NCBI GenBank assembly: GCA_021157525.1
Contig: JAGGWK010000011.1
Span: 1 to 37,125 of the forward strand
Source of the DNA: Candidatus Cloacimonadota bacterium
GTDB lineage: Bacteria > Cloacimonadota > Cloacimonadia > Cloacimonadales > TCS61
Direction of reading: 5' to 3'
DNA: 37,125 nucleotides
The notes under the pieces were generated by a model that saw nothing but the letters and a program-made list of their open reading frames with translations, did no database searches and was not told the origin of the DNA. The position numbers and the translations under genes are program-made. Every line of letters starts with the position of its first letter. The stretch's first letter is position 1. Shown one piece after another: positions 24,021-32,599 of this stretch.

Positions 24021-24024
24021 GACA
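24019..24024 (+). promoter_or_regulatory. Candidate -35 box for the SPASM radical SAM gene
   Basis: A perfect TTGACA begins right at the end of the preceding terminator. TATGAT follows after 14 bases (24039-24044), which is short spacing for sigma-70, 16 bases before the ATG. Confidence 0.4.
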
Positions 24025-24060
24025 CCTTTGCTGGTGAATATGATTTGACGTTGAGGTAGT

Positions 24061-25083
24061 ATGAATTTTCAAGAACGGAAACGGTTTATAAAAAGCGTGA
24101 ATCTCCGGCGGCTGGTCAACGCCAGTGCCGTAATCAGCTCCTATCTGGCAGCCAACATTCTGCGCAAACCCATCATCTGGGGTGCACCACCGGTGGTGAT
24201 GATAGAGCCCACAAACATCTGCAATCTCAAGTGTCCACTGTGTCCGTCTGGTAACGGCACATTGAAGCGAGAGCGGGGTGTGATGAGCTTTGAAACCTTC
24301 AAAAAAGTGATCGACGAGATACGGCATTATGCACTGATGGTGGTGCTGTGGAATCAGGGTGAACCCTTTTTGAATCCCGATTTTTGCCGAATGGTGCGCT
24401 ATGCATCCGATGCCGGACTCTACACCCTCACTTCATCAAATCTCAACATCATGCCTTCGGCAGATGAGGTCATCGATTCCGGTCTGGATGCCATGATCAT
24501 CTCCCTGGATGGCACTACTCAAGAGACCTACAACCGCTATCGGGTGAACGGTACGCTGGAAAAGGTTCTGCAAAATGTACGGCAACTGGCATCCAGAAAA
24601 ACACAACGGGGTGCTAAAAACCCCATCCTGCGCTGGCAATTTCTGGTGATGAAACACAACGAACATGAGCTGGAGACGGTAAAGGCCATGGCCCGGGAAT
24701 ATGAGGTAGACAAGCTGGAACTGAAATCCGTGCAGATTTATCAGAAATCTGATATTGAAGAATTCTTACCCACCGATCCCAAATACCGACGCTACAAGGT
24801 TTCTAAGGGAGATTTTGAGCTGAAATATACTATAAAGAACAAGTGCAAACGACTTTGGGCAGAACCGGTGGTAAACTGGAATGGCGAAGTCGGGGTGTGC
24901 TGTTTTGACAAAGATGTGGAGTGGAAAGTGGGAAATATCCATGATGATTCTTTGCGGAACATCTGGCACAATGGCTCCTTTACAAAACTGCGCCGGCAGA
25001 TTCTGAAAAATCGCAGCGCCATTAAGATGTGTCGCAACTGTCTGGAAGGCTCCAAACTGCGGCTGGAAGAGAAAAAAGTATAG
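24061..25083 (+). CDS. Radical SAM/SPASM domain protein
   Basis: A 340-residue iron-sulfur enzyme. The radical SAM cluster motif CX3CX2C is C54, C58, C61 (CNLKCPLC), followed by the GEPFLNPDF SAM-binding stretch. The C-terminal SPASM region has cysteines near 262, in GVCCFD (about 279-281) and in MCRNC (about 320-324), enough for one auxiliary cluster. SPASM proteins modify peptides or carbohydrates; no precursor peptide gene is recognised next to it, so the substrate is unknown. An N-terminal hydrophobic and basic extension of about 40 residues precedes the core and could associate with the membrane. A GAGGT site lies just before the ATG. It appears to be a separate transcription unit. Confidence 0.85.
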   Translation: MNFQERKRFIKSVNLRRLVNASAVISSYLAANILRKPIIWGAPPVVMIEPTNICNLKCPLCPSGNGTLKRERGVMSFETFKKVIDEIRHYALMVVLWNQGEPFLNPDFCRMVRYASDAGLYTLTSSNLNIMPSADEVIDSGLDAMIISLDGTTQETYNRYRVNGTLEKVLQNVRQLASRKTQRGAKNPILRWQFLVMKHNEHELETVKAMAREYEVDKLELKSVQIYQKSDIEEFLPTDPKYRRYKVSKGDFELKYTIKNKCKRLWAEPVVNWNGEVGVCCFDKDVEWKVGNIHDDSLRNIWHNGSFTKLRRQILKNRSAIKMCRNCLEGSKLRLEEKKV

Positions 25084-25205
25084 CTCCACTATTGGGCCGA
25101 TGGCATCCTGATAAAAAATTTTCCTTATCATACTTCACTTTCAGGGGTAATTCTGCCGATTTTTAGTCAAATCCAAGGCTGTCAGCTTTTCTCATCGTCT
25201 GGCTC

Positions 25206-25211
25206 TTGACA
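25206..25211 (+). promoter_or_regulatory. Candidate -35 box for the 25243-33498 operon
   Basis: A perfect TTGACA lies 31 bases before the first start codon; the -10 at 17 bases would be CAAATG, a poor match. If used, the leader would be very short, in line with the missing ribosome binding site of the first gene. Confidence 0.3.
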
Positions 25212-25242
25212 ATCTTGTTCGCCTTCGGCAAATGTCGGTTCC

Positions 25243-26184
25243 ATGAAAAAACAACTGGAAGATCGGGTCTTTATGTATTCCCGATGGTTGCGTAAACGAT
25301 ACGGAACCAAAGTGTTTCGGGTGGGCTTGAGCACGGGTATTACCTGCCCGCATCGAATAGAAACCGGCGGTTGCATCTATTGCAATCCCCGCACTTTTAC
25401 CGGAGAATATCAGGATGCGGGACTTTCTATTGCCCGGCAGATGGCCCGGGCGATTCCCCGCATAAAAGCCAGTTGCGGCGATGTGAAGCTGTTGGCCTAT
25501 TTTCAGGATGAAACCTCTACCGCCGGGCCGATATCCTATCTACGGAAGTGTTTTCTGGATGCCTTAGTCCATCCCGACGTAGTGGGTTTGGTGGTTTCTA
25601 CTCGCCCCGATGCTGTACGCAGTGATGTGCTGGAAATGTTGAAAAGCCTGAAAATTCCTGTCACCATCGAGCTGGGATTGCAATCAATTCACGATAAGAG
25701 TTTGACATATTTGAACCGTGGTCATTCTTTCGCTCAGGTACAGGATGCGGTGGCGCGATGTGGCAAAGCAGGCATGGAAGTGGGAGTACATCTTATCATC
25801 GGCATCCCTGGCGAAACCGAAACGATGATGCGGGAAACCGTGGAATGGGTGGGAAATAATCCATGGATTACGCAGGTGAAGTTTCACAATCTGGTGATCT
25901 ACAAAGATACAAAACTGGCCAGGATGGCAGAAGCTGGCGAAGTAATGGCTTTTGGCATCCAAGACTACGTTCCCCTGCTGGCACGGTTGCTTACGTACCT
26001 GCCGGGGACCATGCCGGTGTTGCGGTTATTTACGTCTAATGTGCGGCGGGAACAGATTGCTCTGGGAGAATATCCGGGGAATAAAACCAAATGGATGAGT
26101 TTGTTAAGAAATGAAATGAATGAGAAAAATGTGGTGCAAGGGCAGCAGACGGCTGTTCCTTTTACCAAGGAGGACACATGTTAA
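25243..26184 (+). CDS. YtqA-like radical SAM protein (TIGR01212-type)
   Basis: A 313-residue radical SAM protein of the YtqA/YhcC group. The cysteine motif is C35, C44, C47 (TCPHRIETGGCIYC), spaced CX8CX2C, characteristic of this group and of the related Elp3-like proteins. IELGLQSIHDKSLTYLNRGH (about 146-165) and the VHLIIGIPGET stretch (about 184-194) are also family features. Substrate and reaction are not established with confidence; tRNA modification has been proposed for relatives. There is no ribosome binding site before ATG 25243, and no better start. The end overlaps the next gene by seven bases. Confidence 0.85.
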   Translation: MKKQLEDRVFMYSRWLRKRYGTKVFRVGLSTGITCPHRIETGGCIYCNPRTFTGEYQDAGLSIARQMARAIPRIKASCGDVKLLAYFQDETSTAGPISYLRKCFLDALVHPDVVGLVVSTRPDAVRSDVLEMLKSLKIPVTIELGLQSIHDKSLTYLNRGHSFAQVQDAVARCGKAGMEVGVHLIIGIPGETETMMRETVEWVGNNPWITQVKFHNLVIYKDTKLARMAEAGEVMAFGIQDYVPLLARLLTYLPGTMPVLRLFTSNVRREQIALGEYPGNKTKWMSLLRNEMNEKNVVQGQQTAVPFTKEDTC

Positions 26185-27431
26185 ATCCCTATAATGTTAT
26201 CAAAAATCTTGATTTTGAGCGTATCGCCGGCTCTGAAGGCGAAAAAAAAGCGTTGGAAGTAATAACCCATTATCTGGAACAATTTGGGATAACAGCTCAA
26301 TATGACGCCTTCGAGCTTTTTGGCTTTGATGCAGGGAATGCCGAAGTGGAATGCAACGGCCGTTATTTTGACGTCACCCCCTTTGGGTTGATAGAAAGTT
26401 GCACCGTAAAGGGCACTTTGGTAATGGTGGAAAATCCCGATATCATCACTGTGAACAGAGGTGCTTACCGGGGAAAAATTCTCATGGGGTACGGCTATCC
26501 CGGAAAAATCGCATCTCAGCTTGAGGAACAGGGTGTGGTGGCATACATCGCCATCGGACGGCCTCAGCGGGAAGCCAGCAGCCTTTCCATCCGGCAAAAA
26601 AATTACCAGGAAGGGTATGTCCCTTCGGTTTCCATCAGTCACGAAGAAGCCCTGAAGTTAATGCGATTTACCCAGGAAGAGGTGACGTTGCGGATAAAGC
26701 AGGCTATCGAACGGCGGGTGGCAAACAACATCGTGATAGACATCCTCGGCAAAGGCCTGGATGACAATCTGACTGTGGCGGTAGGTCACTATGACACGGT
26801 TGCCCACTCCTGCGGTGCATCGGATAACGGTGGCGGCATCGTGGCACTGCTGGCTCTGGCCGAGCATTTTGCCAAGCATCAGCCGCAGCGGGATTTGCGG
26901 ATCATTTTCTGTTCTGGTGAAGAGCTGGGTCTTTTGGGTAGTAAACATTATGTAGAAGAAAATCTGGATGAGATAAAAAAACGGGTTGGATTGGTGGTAA
27001 ATATCGACGTTTCGGGAGATTCCATCGGTACTGACCGTTTCATCGTGACGGGATGCAAGGAGCTCTGCGGTTATGTGGATGGCTCTGCCCGGGAAGCCGG
27101 TTTGTTCTTCAAAACTGATGTGGATATCTACAGCAGTGACAGCATCCATTTTGCCAAACACGGGATTCCAGCAGTGAATATCGCTCGCTTTGGCGGACGC
27201 GCCAGCAATCTCATCCACACGCCGGGGGATAACCTGAAAAACGTATCCCGTAAAGGATATCTGAGCACCATGAATGCTTCGATAAATCTGTTGGATCGGG
27301 TACTGAACAGTCCTATCTATCCCGTGAAAGAGGGTATGGACAGCTCGTTACAAGAAAAGATGGAAAAATATCTTTGGAACTCTACCGGCGAAAAACCAGA
27401 ACTGGATTGGACACCAAAATATAAACAATAA
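26178..27431 (+). CDS. M28 family zinc aminopeptidase
   Basis: A 417-residue metallopeptidase. The two-zinc ligand set is complete: H204 (GHYDT), D216 (ASDNGGG), catalytic E248 and ligand E249 (SGEELG), D277 (NIDVSGD) and H347 (LIHTPGD). A PA-like insert occupies about 70-150. No signal peptide is seen, so a cytoplasmic location is likely, unlike many secreted M28 enzymes. AAGGAGGACAC before the ATG is a strong ribosome binding site inside the end of the upstream gene. The following gene starts two bases after the stop. The exact substrate cannot be read from the sequence; amino-terminal peptide hydrolysis fits a proteolytic, amino-acid-fermenting lifestyle. Confidence 0.92.
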   Translation: MLNPYNVIKNLDFERIAGSEGEKKALEVITHYLEQFGITAQYDAFELFGFDAGNAEVECNGRYFDVTPFGLIESCTVKGTLVMVENPDIITVNRGAYRGKILMGYGYPGKIASQLEEQGVVAYIAIGRPQREASSLSIRQKNYQEGYVPSVSISHEEALKLMRFTQEEVTLRIKQAIERRVANNIVIDILGKGLDDNLTVAVGHYDTVAHSCGASDNGGGIVALLALAEHFAKHQPQRDLRIIFCSGEELGLLGSKHYVEENLDEIKKRVGLVVNIDVSGDSIGTDRFIVTGCKELCGYVDGSAREAGLFFKTDVDIYSSDSIHFAKHGIPAVNIARFGGRASNLIHTPGDNLKNVSRKGYLSTMNASINLLDRVLNSPIYPVKEGMDSSLQEKMEKYLWNSTGEKPELDWTPKYKQ

Positions 27432-27432
27432 C

Positions 27433-30400
27433 ATGCAGGAATTTCAACACCTCCTGAGGCAGATTCGCCAGCGCCAGAACAGCGTGATTGGATTGCGCTA
27501 TTTTCTTGCCTTTCTGGCAGTGGTACTGATGGGATTTTTCCTCTTTTTCAGCGTGTACCTACTGGCACCGCAGCAACCGAATCTGCTGTTTTTGCTGGCC
27601 CTTACTCTCAAGGTATCCATTGCCCTCTTTGGCCTCTATAGCGTTATGCAGGGGATACGATGTTGTATCGATGAAACCCGGGCTGCGCGGATGTTAGATC
27701 GGCGTCGAGGCGATGAAAACGACACGTTCCAAAATGCCGTAGAATTGAGTAAGCAGGACATCGAGCCGGAATTTTTGTCTCGCATCCTGGCACAAGCCAA
27801 TGCTGAAGCGGCCGAACTGCAAGCCTTTACGGATTTTGCGCCGGTGAAACATATCTGGATGCCGGTGGCTGCAATGGCGCTGCTGGCGGTTGCGTTGTTT
27901 GGCTTTTTCAGGCAGGATGCATCCACTGCTTACCGCTATTTTACCCTGCGTTCCATACCTGCCATTGAGCACAAAACCACAGTGGAAGTTGCGCCGGGTT
28001 CGGTGCAGATTCCCCGCCTTAGCGACCTTACCATAGAGGTGCTGAATCCCGAAGAAAAGGTAGAGCACTTGCTCTATTACCGGCGGGATGCAGTGTGGCG
28101 GCAGGAACCCCTCAAAGAGGGTAAACACCGTTTTGCGGCGCTGGACTTTTCTTTTGATTATCAGGTGCGCACACCCTGGGCTGCCTCCGATACCTTTCGG
28201 GTGGAGGTGTTTGAAAAACCAATGATTACTTCTCTGGATCTGCGCTACGATTACCCTGCCTACACCGGCCTGCCGTCCCGGCATCTGCCGGATGCATCCG
28301 GCGTGATACAAACCCTGCAGGGAACCACCGTTGGATTTCGCTTTGAGGCGAATAATCCGTTGCAAGACGCTCTCTGCATCTTCGATGATGGGGAAGTTGT
28401 GCATCCCCGCCGCATCGGCAGGCAGAGCTATGAAGGTGAATTTATAGTGCAGCACAGCGGCGGATACCAGCTTAAACTGACCGACGTACTGGGCTCGGAA
28501 TCTCACCCGGTGATGAAATCCATCACAGCCCTGCCAGATAAAATCCCCGTTGTGGAGATCGTGATTCCCGGCCGGGATACCGTCATCACCCAAAATATGG
28601 TGTTGCCGCTGCGCATCGATGGTGCTGATGATTTTGGCATTACCGACGTCACACTGCATTTTATGGTCGATGGGACAGAGGAACAGCGGGCGCCACTGCT
28701 GGCATCCATCCCTGAAACCATGTTTTCTCTGGATCATCTTTTCGACCTCTCCACATTGCGTCTCATTCCCGGCGATGAAGTGGTGTACTGGGTGAGTGTA
28801 ACGGATAATCGGCCGGAACCACAAACCGGCGAGAGCCGGCGTTATCGGGCTCGCTTTCCCTCTATCGAAGAAATCTATGAAGAGGTGGCAAAAGCCGACG
28901 AAGAGCGGCAGGCTGGCATGATGAAAACCCGGGAAGAAGCCGAAGAACTGAAGCAGGATGTGGAGGAGAAACGGCGTGAGCTGATGCGCAAAGAGGATGT
29001 ATCCTGGGAAGATAAAGAGGATGTGAAAGCCCTGCTGGAGCGTCAGGAAGCGATGCAGAAAAATGTGCAGGAGATGAGCCGGGAATATCAGCAGATGGTA
29101 AAGAAAATGGAGGAAAACCGAGCTCTTTCGGAGCAGACCCTGGAAAAGATGCAACGGATACAGGAGCTGATGGAGGAGATACATTCCGACGAATTGATGA
29201 AGGCCATGGAAGAGATGCAGAAGCGCATGGACTCCATGAATCCTGAAGAGATGAAAAAAGCCATGGATCAGATGAAGTTTTCCATGGATGAATTTTTGGA
29301 AAAACTCGATAACACGTTGCAGATGCTGGAAGACATCAAAAAAGAGCAGGCAGTGCAAAAGGCTTTGAACATCGCCAAAGAGATGGAGCGAATGCAGCAG
29401 GAGCTCAACAAGCAAACCGAGGCCGGTGAGGATATGGAATCCCTGGCCGAAGATCAGCAGCAGATAAATGACAAGCTGGAAGCGTTGCAGGATCAGTTGA
29501 TGAAGATGGAAGATATGATGTCGTCACCCAAGGATGCAGCATTGCAGGACAGTTTGCAGGCCGCCATGGAAACCGCCATGGATGACAGTTTGCAGCAAAA
29601 CATGGAGCAAAGCGCTCAAAGCATGAAGAATGGTGATCGTCAGCAGGCATCCAGCCACCAGCAGCAGGCATCCAGAACTTTGAAGCGGTTGCGGGAACAG
29701 CTGGAAAACATGCAGTCCATGATGAATTCCTCGATGCAGATGGACACCGGCGCCGCCATCGATGCAGCCATCCGCCGATTGCTGATTTTCTCTGACATCC
29801 ATGAAAACATTTCCAGCCGCTATGTCCAGGATCCCTTTGTTATTTTGCCCGACCTCATTGCCACTTTTGAAGGGATGAACCTCACCTTGCAAGATCTCTA
29901 TCGTACCCCTATGATCATCCTCACCCTGGGACCGAAATTTATGTATGATGCATCGGCTGTGGCTCGGGTGTATCGCGAACTTTTTACCCAGATCAACGAT
30001 GCTCAGAACAGCATGGTTGCCACCCATTTATCAAACATCCAGAAGGGACTGAACCTGATGATCTTTGACTTGATGCAATCCAAAAGTAACTCGCAGCAGG
30101 GGGGAGGTGGCGGCATGCAAAGCCTTATGCAGAGCTTGAAGCAGATGGGCCAGCAGCAGATGATGATGAACATGATGACCCGGCAAATGATGCAGCAGAT
30201 GATGAGAGGCGACGGAAAAATGAGCCGGGAAATGCGTCAGCAGGCGCAGCGTCTCGCACGGCAGGAAGAGCAGATGGCCGAGAATTTGCGAAGAATGCTG
30301 CAAACCAATAAAGCTGCCCAGAAGCAAACCGGCGCGTTGCGAAAAATGGCTGACGATCTGGAAGACATCGCCCGTAATTTGCGGAGGAATCGTATCGACC

Positions 30401-30672
30401 AGAACCTTATCGACACACAAGAACGCATCCTGTCCCGATTGCTGGACGCCCGGAAATCCATACATAAACGAGAATTCAGCAAAGAGCGCAAAGCCGAAAC
30501 CAGCGATAAAGAGTGGACGCTGCCCCAGGAGCTGAAGCGACAGTTTGATACGTTGCAACACAAAGCGCTGTTGAAGGAAGATTTGCAAAATTATCCACCG
30601 GAATATCGGGAGCTTATTCAGGAATATCTCCAAAAACTCAACGATAAAATCAACAACCAGGAGCGTCCCTGA
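27433..30672 (+). CDS. DUF4175-like membrane protein with long coiled coil and Met/Gln-rich tail
   Basis: A 1,079-residue inner-membrane protein. Two hydrophobic helices lie at about 20-45 and 52-70 and a third at about 138-155; the rest is predicted periplasmic. Residues about 180-470 contain beta-rich, Ig-like stretches. From about 475 to 790 a charged heptad-rich coiled coil extends, very rich in Met, Glu, Gln and Lys. The segment about 880-935 is extreme in Met and Gln (for instance QQQMMMNMMTRQMMQQMM), and a further basic coiled coil follows to the end. The architecture matches DUF4175-type proteins, which occur with MoxR/BatA and DUF4159 genes; function unknown. It begins two bases after the M28 stop without its own ribosome binding site and overlaps the next gene by one base. 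Confidence 0.7.
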   Translation: MQEFQHLLRQIRQRQNSVIGLRYFLAFLAVVLMGFFLFFSVYLLAPQQPNLLFLLALTLKVSIALFGLYSVMQGIRCCIDETRAARMLDRRRGDENDTFQNAVELSKQDIEPEFLSRILAQANAEAAELQAFTDFAPVKHIWMPVAAMALLAVALFGFFRQDASTAYRYFTLRSIPAIEHKTTVEVAPGSVQIPRLSDLTIEVLNPEEKVEHLLYYRRDAVWRQEPLKEGKHRFAALDFSFDYQVRTPWAASDTFRVEVFEKPMITSLDLRYDYPAYTGLPSRHLPDASGVIQTLQGTTVGFRFEANNPLQDALCIFDDGEVVHPRRIGRQSYEGEFIVQHSGGYQLKLTDVLGSESHPVMKSITALPDKIPVVEIVIPGRDTVITQNMVLPLRIDGADDFGITDVTLHFMVDGTEEQRAPLLASIPETMFSLDHLFDLSTLRLIPGDEVVYWVSVTDNRPEPQTGESRRYRARFPSIEEIYEEVAKADEERQAGMMKTREEAEELKQDVEEKRRELMRKEDVSWEDKEDVKALLERQEAMQKNVQEMSREYQQMVKKMEENRALSEQTLEKMQRIQELMEEIHSDELMKAMEEMQKRMDSMNPEEMKKAMDQMKFSMDEFLEKLDNTLQMLEDIKKEQAVQKALNIAKEMERMQQELNKQTEAGEDMESLAEDQQQINDKLEALQDQLMKMEDMMSSPKDAALQDSLQAAMETAMDDSLQQNMEQSAQSMKNGDRQQASSHQQQASRTLKRLREQLENMQSMMNSSMQMDTGAAIDAAIRRLLIFSDIHENISSRYVQDPFVILPDLIATFEGMNLTLQDLYRTPMIILTLGPKFMYDASAVARVYRELFTQINDAQNSMVATHLSNIQKGLNLMIFDLMQSKSNSQQGGGGGMQSLMQSLKQMGQQQMMMNMMTRQMMQQMMRGDGKMSREMRQQAQRLARQEEQMAENLRRMLQTNKAAQKQTGALRKMADDLEDIARNLRRNRIDQNLIDTQERILSRLLDARKSIHKREFSKERKAETSDKEWTLPQELKRQFDTLQHKALLKEDLQNYPPEYRELIQEYLQKLNDKINNQERP
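29641..29682 (+). repeat. Short tandem repeat inside the coiled-coil gene
   Basis: CAGCAGGCATCCAGCCACCAG is followed by a near copy, giving the residues QQASSHQQQASR. It lies in the coiled-coil region and is in frame. Confidence 0.6.
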
Positions 30673-32375
30673 TGAAAAAGCGTATTTTTTTACTGCTTCT
30701 TGTGGCGGTTTCGGTAGCACTGTGGAGCGAGTATGACGAACGTAACGTGCTGCGGCAGCAGGCACAGCGGGCTGCGGCGCAGCGTAATTACGAGCAGGCC
30801 GATGAAATTTATCGGGATATGCTGAAGCGGGATCCTTCGGATTATCAGATAGTGGAAAACTTTGTGCGCAATCTCTTTGCCCAGCAGAAACTCACCGAAG
30901 CCCAGGCCACACTGGATCAGTATGCATCCGTGCTGCCACCCATCGTTATGCAGCGATTGAAGTTACAGCTGCTTTTGCAACAGGGCAAAGACGATGAAGC
31001 CGAAAAATCCGTTGAAGAATTTTTGAAAGCTTATCCCAATCGCATGAATTTTTATCCTGCTCTGGCAACGGTGTATCAAAGCTATAAGCGGCTGGACAAC
31101 GCAGCAAATCTGCTTTTGCGCGCCAGAAAATATGCCAATAATGACCACGCCTATTCCTATCAACTGGCCAACATCTATTTCTCCGCAGAAAAATATCCCC
31201 GGGCCATCGCCGAATATTCCGATCATCTGAGCCAAAACAAAGCCTATATCCACTTTGTCTTCAATCGTTTCAAAACCATGCTGGATGCAGATCCCAGTCT
31301 CATCGATGTGATTTTTGCATCCCGCCAGACCTATGGCCAGCCTCAAAATGCCGAGGTTATTGCCCGCTGCCTGGCCTACGCAGGACGCCTGGACGAAGCT
31401 CTGGCGATGTATCAGAACCTGGCGCCGCAACAATTGCTCTATTTTGCCGATGAACAGTTTTCCGCCGGAAATTATACCATTGCTCTGGATGCTTACAGTC
31501 AGTATGAAGCCCGCGCATCTGAGCTGTTTCGTAAGGCTGATGCCCGCTTAAAACAGGCGGAAGTTCTGATGAAGATGGAAGAGTATCCGGCGGCAAAAAA
31601 AGCGCTGGAGAGCATCTACAACTGGAAAGATATTCAGAAAGGAAATACCCGCAATCGCACCCGGGCAAACCGGCTTTGCCGCGCCCATCTGGCGGAGATC
31701 GAGCTGCGCACAACGGGCGATGTGGCTGCGGCCATCCAACTTTTGCAGGAAGCCGTCACCTTTGCGTACAATGGCCGGCAGCGGCAGGAATTGCAGATGC
31801 AGGTGGTGGATTATCTCATTTTAGACAAACAGTTTGACCGTGCCCAGCAGGAGCTGGCTTCTCTACGAAACAACGACGAGCCGGGCAGCGATACTTACAA
31901 TCAAAGCTATTTTTCAGGCTTTTTGCTTTCCCTCTACCGGCAGGATGGCCAGACCGACAGCTTGCTGGTCGACCTTTTGGTGCACCTTCCCCAAGATCCC
32001 CGCACCAACGATGCCCTCTCGCTGGCGATTTTTTCCGAAGCACTCAGCGACAGTTTGCGTCCTGTTTTCCTGGATGCCTATCGTCAGCGGCAACTGTTTC
32101 GTCATGGCCCGGCCCGTGATGTTCTGCGCCGTGTGGCGCAACAGGGGGGCACCGAAGAAGTACGCATCCTGGCTGTGGAATGGGCGCTGGAAGACAATGA
32201 ACCCCAGGAAGCACTCGAGCTTCTGAACTACGAATATGCCGACACCACCTACGCCGATTATGCTGCAGTATTGCGGGCAGAGCTGGCAAAGGACAAGGGT
32301 GCGGCGGTGCGGGATGAGCTGACCCGACGGGCAGACTCGGTTTTTGCACCACTTTTGCGAAGGAGATTACAATGA
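30672..32375 (+). CDS. Exported TPR-repeat protein
   Basis: A 567-residue protein with a signal peptide (about 1-19) and a chain of tetratricopeptide-like helix pairs along the whole length, for example NYEQADEIYRDMLKRDP at about 36-52, EKYPRAIAEYSDHL near 176 and EYPAAKKALESIY near 300. It should act in the periplasm as a protein-binding scaffold; no catalytic motif is seen. Its ATG overlaps the stop of the DUF4175-like gene (TGATG), and GGAG precedes it, so the two are likely made together and may interact. Start and signal peptide are convincing; the partner is unknown. Confidence 0.8.
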   Translation: MKKRIFLLLLVAVSVALWSEYDERNVLRQQAQRAAAQRNYEQADEIYRDMLKRDPSDYQIVENFVRNLFAQQKLTEAQATLDQYASVLPPIVMQRLKLQLLLQQGKDDEAEKSVEEFLKAYPNRMNFYPALATVYQSYKRLDNAANLLLRARKYANNDHAYSYQLANIYFSAEKYPRAIAEYSDHLSQNKAYIHFVFNRFKTMLDADPSLIDVIFASRQTYGQPQNAEVIARCLAYAGRLDEALAMYQNLAPQQLLYFADEQFSAGNYTIALDAYSQYEARASELFRKADARLKQAEVLMKMEEYPAAKKALESIYNWKDIQKGNTRNRTRANRLCRAHLAEIELRTTGDVAAAIQLLQEAVTFAYNGRQRQELQMQVVDYLILDKQFDRAQQELASLRNNDEPGSDTYNQSYFSGFLLSLYRQDGQTDSLLVDLLVHLPQDPRTNDALSLAIFSEALSDSLRPVFLDAYRQRQLFRHGPARDVLRRVAQQGGTEEVRILAVEWALEDNEPQEALELLNYEYADTTYADYAAVLRAELAKDKGAAVRDELTRRADSVFAPLLRRRLQ

Positions 32376-32599
32376 ACCGATTTCGATGGATTTCAGGGCT
32401 TATTGTGTTTTTGATAATTATGCGATTTGCCCTGGGTTTTGTGGTAATGCTGGTGGTCCGATTCTGGTACGTATTCCTCATTCTGGCAGCCATTCATCTG
32501 CTCTTTTATCGCAAGAAACCCCGGCCGGTTAAGCCTGACGAACTGGACCCCGATAAGGAAATCAAGGTCTATCCGCCACCAACCATTGAGGACGAATGA
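32372..32599 (+). CDS. Small membrane protein, unknown function
   Basis: A 75-residue protein with two closely spaced hydrophobic helices (about 7-28 and 32-45), followed by a basic RKKPRP turn and an acidic, proline-rich tail ending PPPTIEDE. ATGA overlaps on both sides (with the TPR gene and the recombinase gene), and a clear AAGGAG site at about 32360 supports it as a real gene. I do not recognise a family. It may be an accessory of the membrane complex suggested by its two upstream neighbours. Confidence 0.7.
   Translation: MNRFRWISGLIVFLIIMRFALGFVVMLVVRFWYVFLILAAIHLLFYRKKPRPVKPDELDPDKEIKVYPPPTIEDE

Noticed and set aside
27694-29415. 573-codon open frame on the minus strand
   Set aside because: Antisense to the DUF4175-like gene; leucine/histidine/phenylalanine-rich shadow of the coiled coil.
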